Part shown: positions 1 to 10,486 of the stretch, one piece after another
Position numbering within the stretch: the first letter of the stretch is position 1
Layout of the letters: each line of letters begins with the position of its first letter
NCBI RefSeq assembly: GCF_004210375.1
Contig: NC_134832.1
Coordinates: 157,477,592 to 157,541,591 of the forward strand
Reading direction: 5' to 3'
Source of the DNA: Tachypleus tridentatus
Lineage: Eukaryota > Arthropoda > Merostomata > Xiphosura > Limulidae
DNA: 64,000 nucleotides
Position numbers and translations under genes: made by a program
The notes under the pieces: model-generated
Seen by the model: only the letters and a program-made list of their open reading frames with translations
Database searches by the model: none
Told to the model about the DNA's origin: nothing

Positions 1-1690
1 TCTTGAAATGGATGCTAACAAAATGTTTAGGTTTATTTGGTTACCATGTTAACTGTCTAAATAATAATAATATATACAACTTAACTTTAAGTCGCCTGTT
101 AATTTAAGTGGTATTCACGATAAAGTAGTTATTATAAGATTTACGGTTGGTCACCTTGTATAATGTAACAAACAGAAGATTACAAATAACCACAGGTACT
201 GGATCTTTCTTTAATCCTCAGATACTGGATCTTACATTAACCATAGGTAGTGGATCTTATTTTAGCCACAGGTACTGCATCTTACTTTAACCTTAGATAC
301 AGCATCTTACTTGGAAACTGTAAATCTAACACACAATTTAAGTTATATTTAATAATGGGAAAATATTCACGTTGTTGAAATAACTGAAATAGTGCAGTGA
401 TGAACAACTAATCTATAAGAGATCCAACAGTTATGAAGTAAACAGATGTTCCAATAGTACTGTGACTTTTAACAGATTGTAACAGTTACAAAATAGAAGT
501 CATTGCAAACTATGTCAGCGGCTTTCTTGTTAAGGCTATTGTAAACCTACTCTCAAACTAAATTTTGAATAAAAACCAAACAGTTTTGCCGATGAATAAA
601 CGTTTATTAGTCCTCTTTTCTGGTCTAACGTTATAATGAGTAAAGAGAAAGTTCAAACTGGTACAAAGTTTCAATTACACATAAATAATTTCTTTTAATC
701 ATTATCACTGGTATCTTTACGTACCAGGTATATTATACAATAAGTTCTTACATAAAATAAAGCATTAAACATCATTTCTAGTATAAGTGCTCAATTTCCG
801 TGCAGCGTGTAGATTGGTTGCTCAATATAAAGTTCGTACTGAGTTACCTGGATCATTCTAGTACCAATGGAGACCGACAAAAGTAAACGTTTTGACTGTA
901 GATGTCATGACACTTTTAAAGAGTCTATACTGACAACCAACTATTTAGAATGTGAATTAACGTGTACATACACATGTAAGATTGATCTAAATTCCCCTAA
1001 GAACTGTACTTATGACCTGTGCATGCACTGTAATATCCAGCTATCTACACTTTCTAAGATTAGTATATATATATAATATATATATGTGTGTGTATGTGCG
1101 TATTTTAATATTGAGCAGCTGATACTTAGCTTATGAAACTATACGAAATCGAAGTTGTGTAAGAATATAATTTGCTACATTCTCCATTCAGGTTTGGTTA
1201 TGAGCAAACCATGAAGAAACTTGTCATTCGAAATAAAGTCAGGTGAAAATTAACAAAAATTCTAGTGACGTCAGAAACACATTTATTTCCTGTAGTTAAG
1301 TTATTTTGGAAACAGCTGTAAAAATATTAACAAGTTAACTTCAATTCAAACTATTGCAATAAATTTTATTTTCAAGAATTATGTTTTGTATTTTATTAAT
1401 TGCATTAATAATAATTTATTAATTATGTGCTTGGTTTTAATTTAAAATGTAATATTGGATCAGAACATTTTATTCGTTAACGGCGATTAACATAGGACGG
1501 ACTTCTACCACCGCATCACCAATAACTTTTAATATTCTGACCAAGGAATGACCAATAATTATCAGGTGGTAGGAATGTAGAAATAAAACCGAAAACATTG
1601 TTATTTTATAACATATTCTAAACTCATGCAAACGTTCAGTCTAGTGTCGTAAGCTTATTTATAGACCAATAATGTCTTGATATACAATAA
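1..1690. other. no gene recognised (upstream flank)
   Basis: AT-rich DNA. The only structure seen is a short tandem repeat near 190-312. A 69-codon Cys-rich reading frame at 867-1076 has no recognised domain, signal peptide or splice context and is not called. Confidence 0.5.
190..312. repeat. degenerate ~28-bp tandem repeat
   Basis: About five imperfect units built around the words GGTACTGGATCTTAC and TTTAACC follow one another. The units differ by several substitutions, so this is an old minisatellite. Confidence 0.6.
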
Positions 1691-1704
1691 AGAGCTAACG
1701 TCTC

Positions 1705-2114
1705 ACGAAGCTTCACTCAGAGAACTGACTTCAACACACTAACTTATATATTATGTCGCTTCACTCAGAAAACTGACTTCAACACACCAACTGATATCTT
1801 ATGTCGCTTCATTCAGATAACTGAGTTCAACACACCAACTGATATCTTATGTCGCTTCGCTCAGATAACTGAGTTCCACACACCAACTGATATCTTATGT
1901 CGCTTCGCTCAGATAACTGAGTTCAACACACCAACTGATATCTTATGTCGCTTTGCTCAGATAACTGAGGTTAACACACCAACTAATATCTTATGTCGCT
2001 TCATTCAGAAAACTGACTTCAACACACCAACTGATATCTTATGTCGCTTCGCTCAGAAAACTGACTTTAACACACCAACTGATATCTTGTGTCGCTTCGC
2101 TTAGAGATCTGAGT
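1705..2114. repeat. 48-bp minisatellite, ~8.5 units
   Basis: The word GTCGCTTC recurs every 48 bases (for example at 1755 and 1803). Each unit continues with a CAGATAACTGAG-like block, CAACACACCAACTGATATC and TTAT. Units differ by a few substitutions only, so the array is fairly young. Confidence 0.9.
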
Positions 2115-2529
2115 TTAAGAGACCTCCACAGTTCTCTTCATATTTGTGGCAAGCCATCAACTCACCCTTTCACCTTAGTTCTTTGGTTTCCACATAACCA
2201 TAGTTACTCTAAAATACCTTGAATATCATGTTTTTTATCTTACTCTACTCGGCATAAACTCCTGTTTCTTACAATTATTATTACGAAGCACCTTAATGGA
2301 TCACAATGACACCATTATTGGTTAACCCTATACATTTGATTAAGGACACAACTACTGAATCTCTTACGAAGGTTATTAGTTCATGTTTCCACTCTTACGA
2401 TTATTTTAACATGAGTAGGTCAGATATACAAATATAACCAAACCTGTAATAGACAAGGATTACAAGTAGCTCAAATCTGTAAAAATAACTAAAACACTAT
2501 ACTATTACAACAACATGATTCAGTAGTAA

Positions 2530-2932
2530 CTATTTATATCTAACCTTAGTCATGCATCACAACAACACCATTCATAATTAACTGTTTATATCTAACCTTA
2601 GTCATGCATCACAACAACACCATTCATAATTAACTGTTTATATCTTATTTTAGTCATGCATCACAGCAACACCATTTATAATTAACTGTTTATATCCCAC
2701 TTTAGTCATGCATTACAACAACACCATTCATAATTAACTATTTATATCTTACTTTAGTCATGCATCACAACAACACCATTCATAATTAACTGTTTATATC
2801 TTACTTTAGTCATGCATCACAACAACACCATTCATAATTAACTGTTTATATCTTACTTTAGTCATGCATCACAACAACACCATTGCTAAGTAACTGTTTA
2901 TATCTGACTTAAGACTCTGCATAACAACAACA
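2530..2932. repeat. 52-bp minisatellite, ~7.5 units
   Basis: The word CATGCATCACAACAACACC recurs at a 52-base period (2551, 2603 and so on), followed by ATTCATAATTAACTG and a TTTATATCTTACTTTAGT-like block. Edge units are more diverged than central ones, as expected for a minisatellite homogenised from within. Confidence 0.9.
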
Positions 2933-3687
2933 CGATTCAGCAGTATATGGTATACTGACATGGTGTACTGACATGGTATACTGTATCGACATAACACGAT
3001 TGATCTCCATGTATTTATATTTGACTGTAGTCATTACATCAGAACAACATAATTCATTAGTAGTTGTTTATATCTGACTTTAGTCTCTTCATTATATCAA
3101 TGACATTTATCTGGACTTATGTCGTTGTTATGGTTCGGTAGGTTAAGCTAGATACTACGAAGTACTTATGAATTCTGACCTTAGAGATATATTAGATGTG
3201 TCTAAGATTTATTTGTTTTGTTTTTTGCTAAGAATTTTTAAAATAGTCATTTATTACTGTTTTCTGGAAACAACAACATCGTTCTACCAAAATTTCTGTT
3301 GTAAAGATTTCTTTAGAAGGTTGAAACAGACTTTTTGTGTGATTTACGTACATCCGATAACAATGTATACAGACAAATGTTTGGAAGACATATTCGATTA
3401 TTTCGAAACTTTATTATCTATATTTTGTAAAATTAAATCTATGAAGGGTGTAAAAAACAAAATTCTTGAGTTTCAATAATACATTAATTAACCTTTAGAT
3501 AGAACAGCAAATATAAGGCATTTGTTACTACCAGCTGTTGCCAGTTATTTACATGGCTTGATTGGAATGATATGAAACTCGTTACATACATACAACCTTA
3601 GAAAACCATTATCAAAATGAAGAAGGTGGAAAGCTGCGCAGAGTAATTCTTATTACTGCGTACTAAACTGTCGATTTTTGTTGAACC

Positions 3688-3720
3688 TATAAATAGTGTT
3701 GTTTACAGTGAAACGTCAGC
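3688..3720 (+). promoter_or_regulatory. TATA core promoter of DEG/ENaC gene 1
   Basis: TATAAATA at 3688-3695 is followed about 29 bases later by an initiator-like GTCAGC (A at 3717). The block from the TATA box to the downstream donor is matched at 45041-45144 in front of gene 2: AAATAG, then a TGTTTACAGT word, then CGTC. Conservation between paralogues separated by 41 kb supports a real promoter. The exact start site is inferred. Confidence 0.6.
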
Positions 3721-3793
3721 GTTTTGTAGAAGGTTAAACGAACAAGACAACACCAGCTTACTTCGGTAGTAATCACACACTTTATACAAGAAG
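3717..3793 (+). other. gene 1 exon 1, non-coding 5' UTR
   Basis: The segment ends in GAAG followed by a strong donor GTAAGTTTCCCTT at 3794. It has no ATG. It aligns with 45070-45144 through AACACCAGCTT, TAATCACA and ACAAGAAGGTAAG-like words. Reading back in the frame of the ATG at 10284 meets a TAA at 3770-3772, so this exon is 5' UTR and the coding start lies in exon 2. The intron to exon 2 would be about 6.46 kb. Confidence 0.6.
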
Positions 3794-4211
3794 GTAAGTT
3801 TCCCTTGGCTAACACACGAACAGAACAGTTACGTCACTCTGACAGCTTTAATTTCAAATAGCAGCATTATCGATTAGAAAAACTATTAACTTTAAAAGTT
3901 CGTTACTCAAAAATACTCTTACGAAGAAAATATGAATGTGTAATTATTTAAAGTTGTAAGCAGTGTTAAGATGCTTCTCAGAATAACGTCAACGTACAGA
4001 CGCAATAACTTATGTATAAAAGTGATTTAAAGTTTTTTTAATTTTCTGTGAATGGGATGTATGTGCTACAGCCACCTTGAGCATTGAAATCCTATTTAGG
4101 TCACAAGGCTATAACCTTTTACTGAGCCACCAGGGGGCTTGAATATTCTCCGATCTTTTGAAAATGATATCAGTAAACTTTACACTGTTAAAAAATACAT
4201 TTCTATATTGA

Positions 4212-4459
4212 CCTCGCCTGCAAGAAGGTTATGGAGCTCTATTCAAAATCTACAGGTTACGGGTTCGAATCGCTTGTCTCACCAAACATGCTCGCCCTCT
4301 AAGCCATGGTAATGTTTTATCGTAGTGGTCAATCTCACTACTACCTGCTAAAAAAGAAACCCAAGTGTCGGTTAGCGACCTTCCCTCTAGTCTTTCTTTT
4401 GTAAATTCGGACATACATCGAAAATAGTCCCCGTGTAGCTTTAGGTGAAATTCAAACCG
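4212..4459 (+). mobile_element. degenerate tRNA-Thr-head SINE
   Basis: A diverged copy of the SINE seen intact at 8083-8357. The B-box GGTTCGAATC, CACCAAACATGCTCGCCC, GGTCAATC, CCTTCCCTCTAGTC and a GTGTAGCTTTAGGTGAAATTC tail are all present. The tRNA head is badly eroded, so this is an old insertion in intron 1 of gene 1. Confidence 0.75.
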
Positions 4460-5380
4460 TTTTTATACTATATTATTATTTTTATATTTTCTTTGTAAGT
4501 TTCAGGTTTTACAAACAGTTGTGGTCTTCAATCATAATACAAGTTTTTTTTTGGGAAAAACTAGTATAATATCATAGATGTAACTACCCACAAATATACA
4601 ATTTGGAAAAAAATCTGGTACAAACTAGTTCTACTAAATATCCAATGATGTGTAAAACTAATAGAAAAACGTAGGTAAGAGCAGTATTGAAACTAACTCT
4701 ACCCTGTACTAAATAAATCATGGACTGAAAAAATAGCCTGTGTGAAAAGAATGTGAAACGAAAAAAATCACTTGTTAAAATAAAATGAAATGTTCCAAGT
4801 ATACTAGAAACAGAATATTTCATCTGTATTTGGTCGCTACATTCAATGTTTTTTCATCCTTTTTGTTAATAACAAACTGGTAGTAGAATCGTTCTATTGC
4901 AGTGCTTTGAAAACGAAACAGTGAAATATTTGTAGGTCTAATACAAGGGTTTGCAGCCACTACTTTCTGAAAGTTTGTTTATTGTTCTAAAACCTATTTT
5001 AAAGTTATTAGTCTTTAAAATATTTCGAAAATTGATGCTTAGAAATAACGATTCATATTCTATTTTTAATTGGCGGGATTTCTGTTAGTATGTAATAACT
5101 TCTACTAACTTCTAATAATGGAGGTACTTTTGTGTAACACTATTGACACGCTCGTAATGATGCATTTAGCTTTATTTAATAACGGAGTTGGTAATAAGGT
5201 ATTATTTGCAAGTCTACGTCAAGTAAAAAATCATTTCCTAGAAGTCTAGTCACAAGTCATTTTGTCCAACTCACAAGTGAAGTCATAATGATAACATATG
5301 TTAGCAGACTAGCCAAATGGCGTACAAGAGAAAAGCAGTATGTTTTGTTTTTTTTAAGTCGTGCCAAGACAACCTGATTT

Positions 5381-5503
5381 TACACTATCTTTCATTTTGG
5401 ACTGGTTACAGTATAAAGTGTTACACTATCTTTCATTTTGGACTGGTTACAGTATAAAGTGTTACACTGTCTTTCATTTTGGACTGGTTACAGTATAAAG
5501 TCT
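5381..5503. repeat. 41-bp tandem triplication
   Basis: Three near-identical copies (starting at 5381, 5422 and 5463) of a unit containing TACACTATCTTTCATTTTGG and GACTGGTTACAGTATAAAGT. It lies in intron 1 of gene 1. Confidence 0.95.
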
Positions 5504-5509
5504 CAAAAA

Positions 5510-6850
5510 CTTATGGCCACAACCTATTCTGCTTGCGTGAACGTCGTTGCTTCCAGGAAGGGTTCCTAAATGCATGCCTGTATATGGAAGTGACACGCTG
5601 CGTGATGTAGGAAAGTGGCAACTAAAGTACTTCTTAAGGGATGTAAATAAGAAACAATTCAAAGTCGTAATGCTTGATTGTTAAAAAAACGTGAGTTTCA
5701 TTTATCAAATATTTGAATAACAATGTCTTTATTCTTTCTAAGAAGTTTTATATTTCTTTCTTCTCTCATGTCAAAATTTGTTTTATAGACCTCTTTTTGT
5801 ACGGTATTTTTGTTTTTTCTTACTCAAATCACCTAGCAAGTTTAAGAGTGGATTTGACTTTGGTTTTGTAGAAAAATTGTCCTTGTATTTTGGAATGCTT
5901 CTGATTACTCTTCTTTCTCCTGGCTTAGACCCTAATACTTCTTGGGGTCTTTGACTTGGGATCAGTTGCTGTTTTCAAATCTAACACTGTTACGGTGAGA
6001 GAAGTTACTGTGTATTTTTTACTTTTATTTTTGGTTGTTATTTGAGGGAACTAGTATCCAAGGTTGTTGATATTATTCGTTATAGTATCTTACTCTATTT
6101 TTTGACTGAAAGTTTATTTAGTTTTTCTTTAACTTTCGTTTGATAATTTAACTTTTACAGTAGGAGCTTTCATGTAGTAATGATTAAAATAAGTCATAAT
6201 CTTAAGGGGTCGTTAAACTTGAAAGGCTGTTGTGGAGGCTCAGGTAATTTTTCGGAGAAATTTGTGATTTATATGTTTTTCCTTTATAATTTGTTTTAAA
6301 AGTGTCAATTGAGTTTTCCCTATGGTATTTTTAATTTTGGGGTTTTGCTAAAGGTTCAATTGTATTTTGAGGAATGTTTCTCTTAGTTTTTCTATTTTGA
6401 AATTTTTAGAAAAGTTTATTTAAAATTCATTTTTAATTTCCTTTTTTCCTATTTCCTACAGACATTAGCGGATACTTCCGACGAAGTTTAAGTCATTTAA
6501 TAGTTACTTTAAGGCTAGTTGGCTTTGCTAAAATGCGAGGTAAAAAAAAAAAAACAGCCATAACATTAATATAAAGAAATTAAATATACAGATTTCCTCC
6601 CTTGCGAGTTTGGGTGGATTCTTTTAGATATATCCTTATCTTAAGTTTTGTTTTTGGTATTGAGTAGTCAAGTTAAGCCTACATACATTATGACACAAAA
6701 CTAAGACGACAAGAAAGTTGTATGTTATACACAAGAAACAAGAAACTACACAAGTAAAACTCAATTGCTGTTGTACTTTGAATTTATTGTGTCGTTTCCG
6801 ATTTCGCTACACATTTCTCTTTTCATACAATTTACAGTAACTAAGAGTAG
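5510..6850. other. intron 1 of gene 1, no gene seen
   Basis: T-rich single-copy-looking DNA inside the large first intron. A 62-codon frame on the minus strand at 5474-5662 overlaps the preceding triplication and has no recognised domain. Nothing else is supported. Confidence 0.4.
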
Positions 6851-7498
6851 GGTTTAGAACGACGTTTCGATAACTGGCGCGATCATTATCAAGTTCACAA
6901 GTTTTTACAATAAAGTTTTTGTATTGAAATCAGCATTCATTATCCAACAATTTATTTAAATTTTATAATTTATTGTAGTTACTTGTTGATATACGCACCA
7001 GTTCACGAGCATTTAATATATCATTTATGTATGACTAAAGAATCAAATGATGAATAAATATTAAAAGTATAGAATATTTTATGTAAAATCTCAGAATTTG
7101 TGAGGAGATAAGAATAAAAGATATATTGAGACGTTTTCAATTATGGGTTTGTTTGATTTAGATAATAAAGCTTTTCTCATTATTTTTCTCTTAGGTTTAT
7201 CCAATCTTATAATCCACTAGAAGATATGCACTCTAACAGATCTCTTAAATTTAGTATACTCTTTATGTACCACAGAAAACATCGATAAAGACGTTTACGC
7301 ACTTAACTGAGTATTTTATTAACGTTATCAAATTTTCTACTAACGCAGTTATAGAAATTATTAATCAATAAATATAAAAAAGAAAGACAAGTGGTGTTTA
7401 TCAGATAAACAATCTCAAATACTTTACAAACCAAAGAAACATAATTAATTGCACCATTTCATGTTCAAAATATATTAATGCACCTTTATAGGAAGGTT

Positions 7499-7739
7499 TT
7501 GGAATTTCGCACAAAGCTACTCGAGGGCTATGTGTGCTAGCTATCCCTAATTTAACAGTGTAAGACTAGAGGGATGGCAGCTAATCATAACCACCCACCG
7601 CCAACTCTTGAGCTACTCTTTTACCAACGAATAGTGGGATTAACCGTCACGTTATAACGCCCCCACGGCTGGGAGGACGAGCATGTTTGGCGCGACCGGG
7701 ATGCGAACCCACGACCCTCAGATTACGAGTCGCACACCG
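7499..7739 (-). mobile_element. tRNA-Thr-head SINE, 5' truncated, with TSD
   Basis: On the minus strand this runs from a partial tRNA-like head (GACTCGTAATCTGAGGGTCG) to a GCACAAAGCTACTCGAGGGC-type tail (as read on +). It is flanked by 13-base direct repeats at 7486-7498 and 7740-7752 that differ at one base. These are target-site duplications. The head is cut off, so it inserted as a 5'-truncated copy. Confidence 0.9.
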
Positions 7740-7829
7740 TTATAGGAAAGTTACAATAGATTCACGCATAAATACAACCTAAACATAACGCATATAATCG
7801 TTTTTTTTTAATCCTGGAATTAAAAATTA

Positions 7830-8470
7830 AGCACATCTCAAGATATTTGTAAAACGAACCTATCTCAGATGTAAACACTTATAAAATACAATGTAACAGT
7901 TATCCAGTATTTTATATTGGTGAAACAGGATGTAACTTGAAGATCGGGTAAAACAAACACCCTTCTCAAGTTATATTTACTTACTATAGAGTACCGTCAT
8001 TCTATGGGATAAACTATCAGTTGTATTTCGTATATTTTGACAGCAGAATTTATGATTACTCTATTGCACAAAAAGAAGTCGGGGCCCGGCATGGCCAAGC
8101 GTGTTAAGGCGTGCGACTCGTAATCTGAGGGTCGCGGGTTCGCATCCCCGTCGCGCCAAACATGCTCGCCCTTTCAGCCGTGGGGGCGTTATAATGTGAC
8201 TGTCAATCCCACTATTTGTTGGTAAAAAGTAGCTCAACAGTTGGCGGTGAGTGGTGATGACTAGCCGCCTTCCCTCTAGTCTTACACTGCTAAATTAGGG
8301 ACGGCTAGTACAGATAGCCTTCGTGTAACTTTGTGCGAAATTCAAAAACAAACAAATCCTTCTCAAGTTTGTTAGCATGCAAGTTTTCTCTCAACAGAAC
8401 GTCACAGTATTAGAACCTGAAACTGACAAAAGAAAAGAAATGAGAAAAGCTTTATCAATGAAATCAAACA
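7830..8470 (+). pseudogene. PLE GIY-YIG endonuclease fragment, split by a SINE
   Basis: Conceptual translation near 7890-7945 gives YKIQ, then FYIGETG, then NLKIG, the start of a GIY-YIG nuclease of the Penelope type. The frame is broken by a stop, then by the SINE at 8083-8357. Downstream of the SINE, KRKEMRKALSMKSNNPKF resembles the charged tail of the domain. A diverged second copy lies at 9237-9480. No function is expected. Confidence 0.6.
8083..8357 (+). mobile_element. full-length tRNA-Thr(CGT)-head SINE
   Basis: The head starts GGCCCGGCATGGCCAAG and has a D-arm, an anticodon loop ACTCGTAATC (anticodon CGT), and a B-box GGGTTCGCATCCCC, ending GCGCCA. This matches the layout of metazoan tRNA-Thr(CGT). 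The body carries CATGCTCGCCC, GGTCAATCCCACTA and TCCCTCTAGTCTTACACTGC, and the tail is AAACAAACAAA. CCTTCTCAAG lies on both sides (about 7971 and 8359), probably the target-site duplication. Confidence 0.92.
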
Positions 8471-8479
8471 ATCCAAAAT

Positions 8480-8950
8480 TTATAAATAATCAGGTACGTG
8501 TCAGTGTATCTTTTATTTATAAATAATCAGGTACGTGTCAGTGTATCTTTTATTTATAAATAATCAGGTACGTGTCAGTGTATCTTTTATTTATAAATAA
8601 TCAGGTACGTGTCAGTGTATCTTTTATTTATAAATAATCAGGTACGTGTCAGTGTATCTTTTATTTATAAATAATCACGTGTCAGTGTATCTTTTATTTA
8701 TAAATAATCAGGTACGTGTCAGTGTATCTTTTATTTATAAATAATCAGGTACGTGTCAGTGTATCTTTTATTTATAAATAATCAGGTACGTGTCAGTGTA
8801 TCTTTTATTTATAAATAATCAGGTGCGTGTCAGTGTATCTTTTATTTATAAATAATCAGGTACGTGTCAGTGTATCTTTTATTTATAAATAATCAGGTAC
8901 GTGTCAGTGTATCTTTTATTTATAAATAATCAGGTACGTGTCAGTGTATA
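8480..8950. repeat. 37-bp minisatellite, ~12.5 units
   Basis: A unit of TTTATAAATAATCAGG, TACGTGTCAGTGTA and TCTTTTA recurs every 37 bases (8491, 8528 and so on). The copies are almost identical; one near 8675 lost five bases and one near 8823 has GTGCG for GTACG. The seed is a PLE sequence: the paralogous place after 9480 has a single ATTAATCAGGTA without expansion. Confidence 0.95.
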
Positions 8951-9236
8951 CTTCCTCTCAAATTTTGATTTTACATAAAATATTCTATAGTTTTAATATT
9001 TATTCATCTTTCGATTCTTTAGTCATACATAAATAATCTAATAAATACACGTGGATTGATATCTATATCAATAAGTAACTACAATGAATTATAGAATTTA
9101 AATACATTGTTATATTTTGATTTTTTCAATAGTAAAACGTGTTTTACTGTAAAACCTTGTCTACTTTATAATGAACACATCAGTTATCGAAACATCTTAA
9201 TTGTTCTTAAAACTAATGTTAGTTGGTGTTAATTGT

Positions 9237-9790
9237 ATGATGAATCTATCATAGAAGTAAACATTTATAAAATACAGTGTAAAACTTGTCCAGCTTTTTA
9301 TATAGGTGAAAAATGACGTAACTTGAAAATCGGGATAAAAGGAAACCAGAAATCTACTTCCCAAGTCCGTTAGCTTATAGTAAAGACAAGCACAATTTTT
9401 TTGAACAGAACTTCATAGTAATAAAACGTACTTGGCAATAATAAAATAAAAATCAGAGAATCGTTATTAATAAAATGAAACAATTAATCAGGTATTTCTC
9501 TTTGTGTGTTTAATCGTTATTTCGACAAACATTCCTAAACTTATGCGAATATTTTGCATAAAATATTCCATAGTTTTTATATGTATTCACCTTTGGATTG
9601 AATTTTATTTAGCCATACATAAATAATCTGTATAATATTTGTGGATTGATTTTTATATAAATTAGTAATTAAAATCAAACTTATAATTTAAATAAATTAT
9701 TGGATTTTAATTGTTTAATTACATAATAAAACGTTTTTTACTGTAAGAACGTGTATAATTGATAACGAACCAGTGATGGAAACATTATAC
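9237..9790 (+). mobile_element. second partial PLE copy (GIY-YIG plus arm)
   Basis: Repeats, in diverged form, the GIY-YIG segment of 7850-8470 (YKIQCKTCPAFYIGE) and then the arm of 8945-9197, ending near CAGTGATGGAAACATT. Several stops interrupt the frame. The order suggests a tandem or nested PLE insertion. Confidence 0.55.
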
Positions 9791-10253
9791 CTGTTTCAAA
9801 ACCTAACGTTTCTTACAAGTACGAAAAATAAACAAAGCAACACATGGCTATATTAGACATGCAATCCAGGATTTCTGCTTTTCTTTCTCACACTCATTTT
9901 GATCATTCATTGTCTTCTTCAACGTCTAAACAGATTATTTACATTTTTCACCATATGGGAACAGTCCTGATGAAGATTATTGAATTATACCAATTAACAG
10001 TTGATTGGGTCTAAAAAATTATCGTGTATTTTGAGCTCACTAAATATTTGTAGACCATTAAATGTCACTATTTATTAATAAAATCCATTTTACATATAAC
10101 CTACTGATTATCTGAACTATCTGGAAATAGTGTTTAAAGCTTAAAGCCTACAATACGTCTAAAGCAATCAAATAATAATTTATGTTTCAACTGGATTTTT
10201 AGTTTCAGTTAGATGATTAAAAACCAATGAAATTTTTATCTTTACTTTGTTAG

Positions 10254-10486
10254 AAATTGATAACTTTCCAACCAACTCCTCAAATGGCCTTGTCAAGTAT
10301 AATAAAGAAAGCTTTAAACCAAGATATCTTGACGAATACAGTTTTATTTGGCTGCCTCATTGGATTTTTATTTCAAAGCATCCAGTTTCTGCAAATATTT
10401 CTGGAGTATCAGACAATCATGGACATCTCTACAGAAATTCCTACTGATGTGAACTTCCCTGCAGTCACTCTGTGTTCTTCAGAGAC
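10254..10486 (+). CDS. gene 1 exon 2: start codon, TM1, FPAVT
   Basis: The acceptor TTTGTTAG precedes 10254. The ATG at 10284 is chosen because the frame is closed by a stop in exon 1 and there is no earlier ATG. It encodes residues 1-67: about 18 cytoplasmic residues, a hydrophobic helix from TVLFGCLIGFLF, a linker, and FPAVTLCSSE, the post-TM1 signature of DEG/ENaC channels. The donor GTATGT starts at 10487, phase 2. The homologous exons at 51245 and 59527 share length, phase and the FPAVT motif. Confidence 0.92.

Larger units (their letters stand above)
6856..9197 (+). mobile_element. Penelope-like element remnant with inverted arms
   Basis: The stretch 6856-7105 is an inverted copy of about 8945-9197; for example TAGTTACTTGTTGATATA on the left matches TATATCAATAAGTAACTA on the right, and both arms carry a TTATCGAAAC-type motif at the outer end. 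Between them lies a decayed GIY-YIG endonuclease segment with FYIGETG. PLEs are known to carry terminal repeats in direct or inverted orientation and a C-terminal GIY-YIG domain. The element has been enlarged by two SINE insertions and a 37-bp minisatellite. Confidence 0.6.

Noticed and set aside
867..1076. 69-codon Cys-rich frame
   Set aside because: Several cysteines suggested a small secreted peptide, but there is no signal peptide at its start, no recognisable spacing pattern, and no flanking exon evidence.
3168..3479. 103-codon frame upstream of the gene 1 promoter
   Set aside because: Longest unexplained ATG frame there, but composition is AT-driven (F, I, Y, K rich), no family is recognised and no splice or poly(A) context was seen. 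It could be a lineage-specific gene, but the sequence alone does not support it.
8083..8155. A functional tRNA-Thr(CGT) gene
   Set aside because: The tRNA-like head is followed by a SINE body and an AAACAAAC tail and recurs in many diverged copies; the anticodon and acceptor stems are imperfect.
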